Assembly (NCBI GenBank): GCA_900539525.1 | Contig: UQCM01000009.1 | Span: 7,656-71,655, forward strand | DNA from: an uncultured Blautia sp. | Lineage (GTDB): Bacteria; Bacillota; Clostridia; Lachnospirales; Lachnospiraceae | Reading direction: 5' to 3' | DNA: 64,000 nt | Shown: positions 16,574 through 24,894 of the stretch, piece after piece | Layout of the letters: each line of letters begins with the position of its first letter | Position numbering within the stretch: position 1 is the first letter of the stretch | Translations under genes and position numbers: made by a program | The notes under the pieces: generated by a model | The model's input: only the letters and a program-made list of their open reading frames with translations | The model's database searches: none | Told to the model about the DNA's origin: nothing

Positions 16574-17497
16574 ATGTGGGAAATAGAGATTGCAGGTGTG
16601 GATTTGTATCATATACTTGCCTGGCTGTTTGTATATAGTTTTCTGGGGTGGCTGTGGGAAAGCTGCTATGTATCGATCAAGCAGAAAAAACTGGTCAACA
16701 GGGGATTTGTCACCGGACCGGTATGTACGATTTACGGGGTGGGAGCAGTCAGTGTTTATTTGATCTTAAAGCCTCTGGCTGACAATCTGATCGTTCTGTA
16801 TTTCGGAGGAGTTCTGGTCGCTACAGTGCTTGAATATTTTACAGCAGTCCTTATGGAGAAGCTGTTTCACACAAGCTGGTGGGATTACAGTAATAACCGG
16901 TTTAATTTCCAGGGGAGGATCTGTCTCGGAAGTTCGATCGCATGGGGATTCTTTACTGTAGTAATGTTCCGGGTCCTCCAGCCATTTGTGGAAATGATCG
17001 TCAGCCTGGTCAGCGAGAGTACAGGTCAGGTCATTCTGATGGTAGTCATGTTCGTCTATGCAGCAGATTTCGGATTTGCAACAGCGACTGCGATGGAACT
17101 CGGAAAGAAGCTGGAGCAGGTGGAGAAGGCAATGGCGGATTTCAACGATCAGCTTCAGAAATCAAAGCTTTATACCTCAGCATCTGAGGCACTGGAGGCA
17201 CTGGAGAATCACAGGCGTGTACTGAGAGATTTAAATTTAAAGGAACGCATGGAGAAATACCAGGAACTGATGTCAGAGCGTTTTGAAAAGCTGGGGCTTC
17301 AGGAACAGAAGGAAGCTGCGGTGGAAAAATGGAAAGAAGTCAGTGAGAAGCTGTCTAATGCTGTCAACAGGGGAAGCTGGAACAGCAGGCGTCTGATAAA
17401 AGCATATCCAAATCTTAGTAAGGCAACCAGGGTACACAGAAAGCTCATTCATCTGAGCAGGCTTGAAAGGAAAAAACATAAAAAGGATAAAAAATAA
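16574..17497 (+). CDS. Putative ABC-transporter type IV family membrane protein with C-terminal coiled coil
   Basis: This 307-residue paralogue of the first half of the protein at 3555-4853 shares LAWLFVYSFLGWLWES, LVNRGFVTGPVCTIYG and TSWWDYSNNRFNFQGRICL. It has about five or six membrane segments up to residue 185. The cytoplasmic tail (about 185-300) is charged and helical, rich in leucine heptads and Glu/Lys, and looks like a coiled coil ending in a lysine run. rnfC starts 17 bases after its stop, so it may be transcribed with the Rnf operon. Function unknown. Confidence 0.78.
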   Translation: MWEIEIAGVDLYHILAWLFVYSFLGWLWESCYVSIKQKKLVNRGFVTGPVCTIYGVGAVSVYLILKPLADNLIVLYFGGVLVATVLEYFTAVLMEKLFHTSWWDYSNNRFNFQGRICLGSSIAWGFFTVVMFRVLQPFVEMIVSLVSESTGQVILMVVMFVYAADFGFATATAMELGKKLEQVEKAMADFNDQLQKSKLYTSASEALEALENHRRVLRDLNLKERMEKYQELMSERFEKLGLQEQKEAAVEKWKEVSEKLSNAVNRGSWNSRRLIKAYPNLSKATRVHRKLIHLSRLERKKHKKDKK

Positions 17498-17514
17498 AGA
17501 AAGGAACGAGAAAG

Positions 17515-18834
17515 ATGGCAAAATTAACATTTACGGGGGGAATCCACCCTTACGATGGGAAGGACTTGTCAAAAGATAAGCCGATCCGGGACGTGTTACC
17601 TAAAGGGGAACTGGTTTATCCGCTTTCCCAGCACATCGGTGCGCCAGCAGCGCCGGTGGTGAAGAAAGGTGATCATGTTCTGGTCGGACAGATGATCGCT
17701 GAGGCAGGGGGGGTTGTATCTGCGCCGATTCATGCCTCTGTCTCAGGAACCGTGAAGGGTGTGGAAAAGCGTCTGACAGTAACGGGAATGCTGGCAGATG
17801 CGATCATTATTGAAAATGACGGTGAGTATAAGGAAATCGAATGGCCCGAAAGGAAGCCTCTGGAGAGTTTAAGCGGAGCAGAGATTCTTCAGTATGTAAA
17901 GGAGGCCGGTATCGTCGGCATGGGAGGTGCAGGTTTTCCGACTCATGTAAAGCTGTCACCGAAGGAGCCGGAGAAGATCGATTATGTCATTGCAAACTGC
18001 GCGGAATGTGAGCCGTATCTTACATCGGATTACCGGAGAATGATGGAGGAGCCGGAGAAGATCGTGGCGGGGCTTAAGGCTGCACTTCGGATCTTTCCTC
18101 ATGCGAAGGGAATCCTTGCAGTTGAGAATAATAAAAGGGATGCCGCACAGCGTTTACGTGAAGCAGCAAAGAATGAGGAGAATATCGAGGTCATGGAGCT
18201 GAAAACAAAGTACCCGCAGGGTGCGGAGAGACAGCTGATCTATGCGACTACGGGTCGTAAGATCAATTCCTCCATGCTTCCGGCAGATGCAGGCTGCGTG
18301 GTAGATAACTGTGATACCATTTATGCCATCTATCAGGCAGTCTACACAGGACGTCCTCTGATGCACAGGATCGTGACAGTGACAGGTGATGCGATCGCGG
18401 ATCCGCGCAATTTCCGTGTATGTACCGGAACGAATTATGCAGAGCTGGTGGATGAAGCGGGCGGATTTAAGACACAGCCGGAAAAGATCATATCGGGCGG
18501 TCCGATGATGGGATTTGGTCTTTACGATCTGAATGTACCGACGACAAAGACTTCCTCGGCACTCCTGTGTCTTACAAAGGATGAGGTGGCAGAGTACGAA
18601 CCATCGAACTGTATCAACTGTGGACGATGTGTGAGTGTCTGTCCGGGAAGAGTGGTTCCGTCAAGACTGGCAGATTATGCCGAGCGCCATGATGAGGAGG
18701 CATTTGTGAAAGCAGACGGTATGGAATGCTGTGAATGCGGATGCTGCAGCTTTATCTGTCCGGCAAAACGGCCTCTGACACAGTACATAAAGTCCATGCG
18801 TAAGATCGTATTAGGAAACCGAAAGAAAAAATAG
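17515..18834 (+). CDS. rnfC: Electron transport complex subunit RnfC
   Basis: RnfC is the peripheral subunit of the Rnf complex, which couples electron flow between ferredoxin and NAD+ to Na+ or H+ export. It has 439 residues. The NADH/FMN-binding loop is GMGGAGFPTH (135-144), and there are two C-terminal [4Fe-4S] motifs: CINCGRCVSVCP (cysteines 366, 369, 372, 376) and the CxxCxxCxxxCP at 405, 408, 411 and 415. The family N-terminal segment GGIHPYDGK is present. It is the first gene of the cluster C-D-G-E-A-B. Confidence 0.97.
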   Translation: MAKLTFTGGIHPYDGKDLSKDKPIRDVLPKGELVYPLSQHIGAPAAPVVKKGDHVLVGQMIAEAGGVVSAPIHASVSGTVKGVEKRLTVTGMLADAIIIENDGEYKEIEWPERKPLESLSGAEILQYVKEAGIVGMGGAGFPTHVKLSPKEPEKIDYVIANCAECEPYLTSDYRRMMEEPEKIVAGLKAALRIFPHAKGILAVENNKRDAAQRLREAAKNEENIEVMELKTKYPQGAERQLIYATTGRKINSSMLPADAGCVVDNCDTIYAIYQAVYTGRPLMHRIVTVTGDAIADPRNFRVCTGTNYAELVDEAGGFKTQPEKIISGGPMMGFGLYDLNVPTTKTSSALLCLTKDEVAEYEPSNCINCGRCVSVCPGRVVPSRLADYAERHDEEAFVKADGMECCECGCCSFICPAKRPLTQYIKSMRKIVLGNRKKK

Positions 18835-18844
18835 AAGGGAGAAC

Positions 18845-19783
18845 ATGAAGATGAGTGACTTATTGAATGTGTCATCCAACCCCCATATCCGGTCACATGA
18901 CACAACGGCAAAGATTATGCTTATGGTAGTAATTGCATTGCTTCCGGCAAGTGCTTTCGGTATCTTTCATTTCGGGCTGCGTGCACTTCTGCTGATACTG
19001 ATATCAATTGCGACCTGCGTACTGACAGAATATACCTATGAGAAGCTGATGCACCGCAAAATCACGATCGGAGATTTCAGTGCGGTGGTAACAGGACTTC
19101 TCCTGGCATTGAATCTCCCGGTATCAGCTCCCTGGTGGATTCCGGTGTTTGGCGGTGTTTTTGCTATTTTGATCGTGAAACAGCTTTTTGGAGGGCTGGG
19201 ACAGAATTTTATGAATCCTGCACTGGGAGCCAGATGTTTTCTTCTGATTTCCTTCACAGGAAGAATGACGAACTTTGCATTTGATGGATTTACGGGTGCT
19301 ACACCGCTGGCAGCGTTGAAGGCAGGCGAATCCGTCAATCTTATGGACATGTTTCTGGGAAATACGGCTGGAACGATTGGTGAGACATCCGTCCTTGCGA
19401 TCCTGTTGGGAGCAGCGATCCTCCTCTGGTTCGGAATCATTGATCTTCGGATTCCCGGAACCTATCTGGCAAGCTTTGCACTGTTCGCAGTGCTTTTTGG
19501 CGGTCACGGACTGGATGGACAGTATCTGGTGGCTCAGCTTTGCGGCGGTGGTTTGATGCTTGGAGCATTTTTCATGGCGACAGATTATGTGACGACTCCG
19601 ATTACAAAAAAAGGACAGCTGGTTTACGGGTGTATTCTGGGAATCCTGACCGGCCTTTTCCGTATTTTCGGAAATGCAGCAGAGGGTGTATCTTATGCGA
19701 TTATTATCGGAAATCTGCTGGTACCGCTGATTGAAAAGCTGACACCCCCTACAGCATTTGGCAAAGGAGGGAAAAAAGCATGA
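18845..19783 (+). CDS. rnfD: Electron transport complex subunit RnfD
   Basis: Integral membrane subunit of Rnf with about ten helices and 312 residues. It carries a covalently bound FMN in the family. The attachment motif is FTGATPL, with the acceptor expected at Thr153. The segment LGQNFMNPALGARCFLL is also conserved. A GGAG site lies before the ATG at 18845, and the stop overlaps the rnfG start by 4 bases. Flavinylation should be done by the ApbE encoded at 23905-24894. Confidence 0.97.
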   Translation: MKMSDLLNVSSNPHIRSHDTTAKIMLMVVIALLPASAFGIFHFGLRALLLILISIATCVLTEYTYEKLMHRKITIGDFSAVVTGLLLALNLPVSAPWWIPVFGGVFAILIVKQLFGGLGQNFMNPALGARCFLLISFTGRMTNFAFDGFTGATPLAALKAGESVNLMDMFLGNTAGTIGETSVLAILLGAAILLWFGIIDLRIPGTYLASFALFAVLFGGHGLDGQYLVAQLCGGGLMLGAFFMATDYVTTPITKKGQLVYGCILGILTGLFRIFGNAAEGVSYAIIIGNLLVPLIEKLTPPTAFGKGGKKA

Positions 19784-20418
19784 ATAAAATTGTAAAAAAT
19801 GCATTGATCCTGATGGCGATCACGCTGGTTGCAGGCATCTGTCTTGGATTTGTATATGAAATTACAAAGGAGCCGATTGCAATACAGGAGCAGCAGGCGA
19901 AGGAAGAAGCTTATCAGGCTGTTTTTCCCGGAATGGCTTCCATGGAAGCGGTTTATGGGCTGGACGAAGAGACGGATGCAGCACAGGTACAGGCGGAGGC
20001 AGATGCAGTCCTCACAGAAAATGATATGGGAGATATCCGGGTAGAGGAAGCATACCGCGCTGTAGATGAGAGCGGTGAGACGCTTGGTATTGTGATGAAT
20101 CTTACGACATCCGGTTATGGCGGAGAGATTAATTTTTCTATGGGTATACAGAAGGATGGGACTGTGAACGGTATCGAGATCCTTTCCATCAGTGAGACAG
20201 CCGGTCTTGGTATGAGAGCAACAGAAGACGAATTTAAAAGTCAGTTCTCAGGAAAAAATGTTGAAAAATTTGCGGTAACAAAGAGCGGCGCTTCTGCAGA
20301 TGATGAGATTGATGCCATCAGCGGAGCTACGATTACCTCCAATGGAATGACAAAAGGTGTGAATGCGGGAATCTGCTATTTCAGAAGCCTGGTGGAAGGA
20401 GGAGTATTCAATGAATAA
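19780..20418 (+). CDS. rnfG: Electron transport complex subunit RnfG
   Basis: RnfG has one N-terminal membrane anchor (about 7-27) and an extracytoplasmic FMN-binding domain (212 residues). The flavinylation motif is ISGATITS, with FMN expected on Thr184. Upstream, SGYGGEINFSMGI matches the FMN-binding domain of the family. It overlaps rnfD by 4 bases and rnfE by 8 bases, so translation is coupled. Confidence 0.96.
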   Translation: MNKIVKNALILMAITLVAGICLGFVYEITKEPIAIQEQQAKEEAYQAVFPGMASMEAVYGLDEETDAAQVQAEADAVLTENDMGDIRVEEAYRAVDESGETLGIVMNLTTSGYGGEINFSMGIQKDGTVNGIEILSISETAGLGMRATEDEFKSQFSGKNVEKFAVTKSGASADDEIDAISGATITSNGMTKGVNAGICYFRSLVEGGVFNE

Positions 20419-21094
20419 GCTGACAGAACGTCTATATAATGGAATCATAAAAGAAAATCCTACTTTTGTGTTAATGCTGGGAATGTGTCCCACGCTGGCG
20501 GTTACTACATCAGCAGTGAACGGTCTTGGCATGGGACTGACAACCACGATTATCCTGGCACTGTCGAATGCCATGATTTCCGCACTCAGGAAAATCATTC
20601 CGAATGGAGTCCGCATGCCGGCATTTATTGTGGTTGTGGCATCCTTCGTAACGATTGTACAGTTTCTGCTTCAGGGATATGTACCGTCTCTGTATGACAG
20701 CCTGGGTATCTATATTCCGCTGATCGTGGTAAACTGTATCATATTGGGCCGTGCGGAAGCATATGCTTCTCAGAATCCGATCCTTCCGTCTCTGTTTGAC
20801 GGAATCGGTATGGGGCTTGGATTTACCATTGGACTTACCTGTATTGGTATCGTACGTGAGGTGATTGGCTCCGGAAAGATTTTCGGTATGCAGGTCATGC
20901 CGTCATCCTATGAGCCGGTGACGATTTTTATTCTGGCTCCGGGCGCATTCCTGGTACTGTCTATGCTGACGGCACTTCAGAATAAAGTTAAGAAGAATAT
21001 GGAACAAAAGGGACAGGAGACAAAGATTGGAACAGGATGTACCGGTTCCTGTGCTACATGCTCCAGCTCATGCAGTAAAGGAGGGGAAGCATAA
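20411..21094 (+). CDS. rnfE: Electron transport complex subunit RnfE, with a cysteine-rich C-terminal tail
   Basis: Membrane subunit of the NqrD/RnfE type, paralogous to RnfA, with six expected helices and 227 residues. The start at 20411 has GGAGG nine bases upstream; the frame opens earlier, but inside rnfG. Motifs ENPTFVLMLGMCPTLAVT and ADAY-like RAEAYASQNP are typical. The last 18 residues add four cysteines (C210, C214, C217, C221) in a small, Gly/Ser-rich tail that is not needed for the membrane fold. The stop codon overlaps the rnfA start (TAATG). Confidence 0.95.
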   Translation: MNKLTERLYNGIIKENPTFVLMLGMCPTLAVTTSAVNGLGMGLTTTIILALSNAMISALRKIIPNGVRMPAFIVVVASFVTIVQFLLQGYVPSLYDSLGIYIPLIVVNCIILGRAEAYASQNPILPSLFDGIGMGLGFTIGLTCIGIVREVIGSGKIFGMQVMPSSYEPVTIFILAPGAFLVLSMLTALQNKVKKNMEQKGQETKIGTGCTGSCATCSSSCSKGGEA

Positions 21095-21669
21095 TGGGAA
21101 AATTATTGATGATCGCAGTGGGAGCTGCATTTATTAACAATGTAGTGCTGAGCCAGTTCCTGGGTATCTGTGCGTTTGTGGGCGTTTCCAGAAAGACAGA
21201 GACAGCTGCGGGAATGGGAGCGGCAGTTGTGTTTGTTATCACCCTTTCCTCACTGATTGCAGGAGTGATCTATAAGTGCATCCTGGTGCCGCTGAATGTC
21301 ACCTATCTACAGACGATCGTTTTTATCCTGGTGATCGCTGCTCTGGTACAGCTTGTTGAGATGGTCATAAAGAAATACAGTATGGCGCTCTATGAAGCAC
21401 TTGGTGTGTATCTGCCGCTGATCACAACGAACTGTGCAGTACTTGGAGTGGCATTGATCAATGTGACAAAATCCTATACGATTTTTGAAGGTGTGGTAAA
21501 TGGATTCGCAACAGCAGTGGGATTTCTGATCGCCATTGTACTGATGGCAGGTATCCGGGAAAAGACAGAGCATAATGATATTCCCGAATCCTTTCAGGGA
21601 TCGCCAATCGTACTGCTGACAGCGTGTCTGATGGCAATCGCATTTTTCGGCTTTTCAGGACTGAAATAA
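21094..21669 (+). CDS. rnfA: Electron transport complex subunit RnfA
   Basis: Membrane subunit of 191 residues, of NqrE/RnfA type. The family signatures NNVVLSQFLGICAFVGVS and LPLITTNCAVLGVAL are visible. Conserved cysteines in the two inverted halves (ICAF and TNCAV) are thought to hold an [Fe-S] cluster between RnfA and RnfE. It starts in the rnfE stop and is followed by rnfB after 12 bases. Confidence 0.97.
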   Translation: MGKLLMIAVGAAFINNVVLSQFLGICAFVGVSRKTETAAGMGAAVVFVITLSSLIAGVIYKCILVPLNVTYLQTIVFILVIAALVQLVEMVIKKYSMALYEALGVYLPLITTNCAVLGVALINVTKSYTIFEGVVNGFATAVGFLIAIVLMAGIREKTEHNDIPESFQGSPIVLLTACLMAIAFFGFSGLK

Positions 21670-21681
21670 GGAGGAAGGCAT

Positions 21682-22503
21682 ATGAACGGAATAATACTGG
21701 CCGCCCTGATCGTAGGCGGTACCGGCCTGATTCTCGGTTTGTTTCTGGGACTGGCCGATAAGAAATTCAAGGTAGAAACAGATGAAAAGGTGGAGATGAT
21801 CCGTGCAGAGCTTCCCGGAAACAACTGTGGAGGATGCGGATATGCAGGATGTGACGCGGTTGCCAAGGCAATCGCAGCCGGAGAGGCAGAAGTGTCAGCC
21901 TGTCCCGTAGGAGGTGTTGTTACAGCAGCCAGAATCGCCGCTATTATGGGGAAGGAAGCAAAAGAGGAAGAACGCATGGTGGCGTTTGTCAAATGTGCCG
22001 GAACCTGTGAAAAGACCCATAGCAACTATGATTACTACGGTGTTCGGGATTGTGAAATGATGAGTTTCGTGCCATCCGGAGGACCGAAAAGCTGTAATTA
22101 CGGATGTCTCGGCTATGGCTCCTGTGTGAAAGCATGCCAGTTCGATGCGATTCATGTCATTGATGGAATCGCAGTTGTAGATAAAGAAAAATGTAAGGCC
22201 TGCGGAAAATGTGTGAGCAGATGTCCGAAGCATTTGATCGAACTGGTGCCTTACAGGGCAGAGCAGCTGGTACAGTGTGCGTCCAGAGATAAGGGAAAAA
22301 CTCTGATGCAGGCATGTAAGGCTGGCTGTATCGGATGCAAGAAATGCGAAAAGGAATGTCCGCAGCAGGCAGTTACAGTGACGGACAATGTGGCACATAT
22401 TGATTATGCGAAATGTACAAACTGCGGCACATGCGCTTCGGTATGTCCGAGGAAGATTATCGTTACTATTCACACGTCAGCCAGTTCGAGGTGTTTTCTG
22501 TGA
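21682..22503 (+). CDS. rnfB: Electron transport complex subunit RnfB, C-terminus encoded by an inserted repeat
   Basis: RnfB is the ferredoxin-facing iron-sulfur subunit. It has an N-terminal membrane helix (about 3-25) and a four-Cys [4Fe-4S] motif, NNCGGCGYAGC...SACP (C49, C52, C57, C74). Ferredoxin-type cluster motifs follow, including CKACGKCVSRCP, CIGCKKCEKECP and CTNCGTCASVCP. The length is 273. From residue 261 on (VTIHTSASSRCFL and the stop), the sequence is the left end of the 155-bp dispersed repeat starting at 22462, exactly on a codon boundary. The native C-terminus has therefore been replaced or trimmed. All cluster cysteines lie before the junction, so the protein is probably still functional. 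Confidence 0.95.
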   Translation: MNGIILAALIVGGTGLILGLFLGLADKKFKVETDEKVEMIRAELPGNNCGGCGYAGCDAVAKAIAAGEAEVSACPVGGVVTAARIAAIMGKEAKEEERMVAFVKCAGTCEKTHSNYDYYGVRDCEMMSFVPSGGPKSCNYGCLGYGSCVKACQFDAIHVIDGIAVVDKEKCKACGKCVSRCPKHLIELVPYRAEQLVQCASRDKGKTLMQACKAGCIGCKKCEKECPQQAVTVTDNVAHIDYAKCTNCGTCASVCPRKIIVTIHTSASSRCFL

Positions 22504-22617
22504 GTGTAGCGAAGCGAAAGTCACGTAAAAACCCGAGAGTAGCAGCGCGATATGATGCAGAATGCATCATATCTGTGCATCGCGAAGCGTGTTACTGGTC
22601 ACGGAGTGAACAGTAAC
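22462..22617. repeat. 155-bp dispersed repeat with inverted ends, copy A (in the end of rnfB)
   Basis: It begins GTTACTATTCAC and ends GTGAACAGTAAC, a 12-bp inverted terminal repeat with one mismatch. Inside are a TTTTCTGTGA/TCACGTAAAA stem (two imperfect pairs) and a perfect GATATGATGC/GCATCATATC stem. It is about 90% identical by eye to the copies at 26297 and 53103. The rest of the 22504-22817 gap (22618-22817) holds no gene that I can support, only the ribosome site of the next gene. Confidence 0.85.
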
Positions 22618-22817
22618 AGATTATCAGTACACCAGAAAAAAGGTGAGAAATTGTCAGATAGCGAAAGAGACAACGGAAAGATACAAAAGAAGTGGAAGAA
22701 AGAGCAGTCTTCGTTTATAAAGGTGCAAAATGGTTAGAATGAGAAACCGTGTCATGCAGAACGAAGTAATAAGAAAGCTGACTTTGAATGTCAGCGCTAC
22801 TGAAAGAAGGGAGAAGC

Positions 22818-23813
22818 ATGATCATGAATAAGAGAAGATTTGGGGTTTTAGCTTTTTTCGTGTTTACACTCAGTCTGTTCGTTCCCGCTTCTGTATTTGC
22901 AGAGGGAAACGCGAATGGATTTGTAAAACAGGGAACAGCTACGTATTATTTTCAGGATGGAAAAATGCAGAAAGGCTGGCAGGTCGTTGATGGAAAGCGA
23001 TATTTTTTTCGGAAAAACGGACAAATGGCAGTTGGGCGATACAAAATCGGAAAGACCACATACTATTTTAATACGAAGGGCGTTTGTGTAAAGAAGATTC
23101 CGGATGCATCCTGGGAAGTAGATAAGAAAGGGCGCCGCTACTGCGACGGAATGGATAAATATCTGAAGAACGGCTGGAAGACGATTCAGGGAAGAAAGTT
23201 TTGCTTCGATAAAAAGGGATATGTGCTGACGGGTATACAGACAGTAGGAAAATATACGTACTGTTTCAGCAGCAACGGTATCATGAGAACAAACAAATGG
23301 GTGCGCTCGAATGGAGGAAAATACTATTTCGGGGCTGACGGGCGAATGGTGAGGAATGCCTGGGTGGATGATATTTATCTTGGAGATGACGGCAGGCAGA
23401 TCAAAGATTATGTGGATGAGACCAGAAATAACAGTAAGAAAACGGGATGGGTAGGATATGCAAGACTCTGGAAATACTATGTAAACGGCAAGCTTGTGAC
23501 CGGATGGAAAGATATTCAGAATAAAAGATATTTCTTCCAGTCCACAGGATACATGAAAATCGGCTGGTACAATGATGGAAAGAACTATTATTTCCTGAAC
23601 ACCACAGCTGGAAGGGAAACTCTTGGTGTCATGGCAACGAATTTCATGAGAATTGATGGAAAGGTTTACTATTTCTTCCCGAAAGATGTGAAGGATTCTG
23701 ACGGAAAGCTTCATCCAAGAGGAAGTATGGCAAGAGGGTTAATGATCCGCTATAATGGCAAGGAATACTCTTTTGATAACCAGGGAGTATGCAAAGAGCT
23801 GACAGAGAGCTGA
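22818..23813 (+). CDS. Secreted protein with cell-wall/choline-binding-type repeats
   Basis: This 331-residue protein has a signal peptide (about 1-29; Lys/Arg start, hydrophobic core, VFA cleavage site). The remainder is a series of aromatic-rich repeats of the cell-wall-binding / glucan-binding type: YYFQDGKMQKGWQVVDGKRYFF, then ...KTYYFNTKG, NGWKTIQGRKFCF, TGWKDIQNKRYFF and IGWYNDGKNYYFL. No catalytic domain is visible, so it may be a surface adhesin or scaffold. The start is the ATG at 22818 with AAGGGAG upstream; the frame opens earlier at 22788 without a site. It is convergent with apbE and shares a bidirectional terminator with it. Confidence 0.82.
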   Translation: MIMNKRRFGVLAFFVFTLSLFVPASVFAEGNANGFVKQGTATYYFQDGKMQKGWQVVDGKRYFFRKNGQMAVGRYKIGKTTYYFNTKGVCVKKIPDASWEVDKKGRRYCDGMDKYLKNGWKTIQGRKFCFDKKGYVLTGIQTVGKYTYCFSSNGIMRTNKWVRSNGGKYYFGADGRMVRNAWVDDIYLGDDGRQIKDYVDETRNNSKKTGWVGYARLWKYYVNGKLVTGWKDIQNKRYFFQSTGYMKIGWYNDGKNYYFLNTTAGRETLGVMATNFMRIDGKVYYFFPKDVKDSDGKLHPRGSMARGLMIRYNGKEYSFDNQGVCKELTES

Positions 23814-23844
23814 CAGAGAATCCAAACGAAATATGAAACAAAGG

Positions 23845-23885
23845 AAAGCCGCGGTGCTGCATTTCACGTGCAGACCGCGGCTTTT
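23845..23885. terminator. Bidirectional terminator between convergent genes
   Basis: AAAGCCGCGG pairs with CCGCGGCTTT, and an inner CTGCA/TGCAG stem follows after one mismatch. A T-run stands on the plus side and, read on the minus strand, the A-rich left flank gives CTTTCCTTTG. It serves the repeat protein (plus) and apbE (minus). Confidence 0.85.
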
Positions 23886-23904
23886 ACAAACCACAGGAGA
23901 TACT

Positions 23905-24894
23905 CTACCGGGGAAATCCGGAGGAATAGTGAAGCTGGTAATCTTCTGTGATAAACAGTGCTTCTGTATCGTCCATAGATTCAATCAGTTCCATTCCTTT
24001 TTCCATTCCAAGACCGAAGCAAGAGGTGGAGAGTGCATCGGCTTCTGCCGAAGACTCACAGAGAATGGTTACGCTGTAAAGTCCGTTGTCGAAAGGATAT
24101 CCCCCGGCTGGATCCAGCAGATGATGATAAAGGATATCATTCTCTTCAAAACATCGCTCATAAATGCCGGAAGTTACCAAAGACTGATCATTTAGTGCAG
24201 CGGCAGCAATGGAATCAGAGGCATCAGCAAATGGACGCTGGATTCCAATGCGAAAAGCAGTGCCATCCGGCTTGCTTCCTACAGCCAGCACGTTACCGCC
24301 CAGATTAATCAGAGCACTGCCGGTACCTTCAGAAACGAGGAAGGCCTTCAGCTGATCGGCGATATAGCCCTTTGCAATACCGCCGAGGTCAAGTGCCATT
24401 TCCGGATCTGTTAGAGTTACTGTGTTTCCACGCAGGAGTATCTTGCGATAATCCACATGGGAACATGCTTCTGCAATATCCTGTCCGGAAGGAACCGCGG
24501 CATCTTTCCTGTGAAAATCCCAGATATCAGAAAGCGGGGCAATAGAACAGTCAAAGGTACCATTCGTCAGTCGGCTGTAGTAGAGAGCTGTTTCGAGCAG
24601 AGAGGCAGTCTCCTCAGATACCTCCACAGGCTGCCCATTGGCATGGTTGATCCGGTAAATGTCACTTCCTTCTATGGTACGTGAGAATAGATGTTCATAT
24701 TCTTCACAGAGCGAGAGACACTCATTCAGAAGTGTCTCTCGCTCTGTCCTGCTGTCCGTTTCATAGATCGTGACTGTGATAACAGTATCAAAGTAAAAGC
24801 CGCTTTTGCTTACCGGATCATCTGTTTTTCCGCAGCCGGTCAATATTACGGCACTCAGGAAAGACAGCAGAAGCACAAGACACTTTCTACACAT
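23905..24894 (-). CDS. apbE: FAD:protein FMN transferase (ApbE), lipoprotein
   Basis: ApbE transfers FMN from FAD to a Thr in SGAT-type motifs, outside the membrane. The N-terminus is a lipoprotein signal, with lipobox LTGC. Family motifs are DLGGIAKGYIADQL, GSALINLGGNVLAVG, LLDPAGGYP and AEADALSTSCFGLG. The 329-residue length is normal. The ATG at 24894 overlaps the stop of the upstream trpB gene (AATGTGTAG), so translation is probably coupled; a TTG at 24909 is an alternative. The likely substrates, RnfD (FTGAT) and RnfG (ISGAT), are encoded 1.4-6 kb away. Confidence 0.95.
   Translation of the reverse strand: MCRKCLVLLLSFLSAVILTGCGKTDDPVSKSGFYFDTVITVTIYETDSRTERETLLNECLSLCEEYEHLFSRTIEGSDIYRINHANGQPVEVSEETASLLETALYYSRLTNGTFDCSIAPLSDIWDFHRKDAAVPSGQDIAEACSHVDYRKILLRGNTVTLTDPEMALDLGGIAKGYIADQLKAFLVSEGTGSALINLGGNVLAVGSKPDGTAFRIGIQRPFADASDSIAAAALNDQSLVTSGIYERCFEENDILYHHLLDPAGGYPFDNGLYSVTILCESSAEADALSTSCFGLGMEKGMELIESMDDTEALFITEDYQLHYSSGFPR

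Noticed and set aside
22413..22616. 67-codon ORF in the repeat after rnfB
   Set aside because: Its translation repeats in the other copies (26265-26450) because it reads through the dispersed repeat. It has no ribosome site and no protein features.
22848..23714. Long antisense ORF (288 codons) over the cell-wall-binding-repeat gene
   Set aside because: Opposite-strand shadow of a repetitive coding sequence. No ribosome site and no recognisable family.
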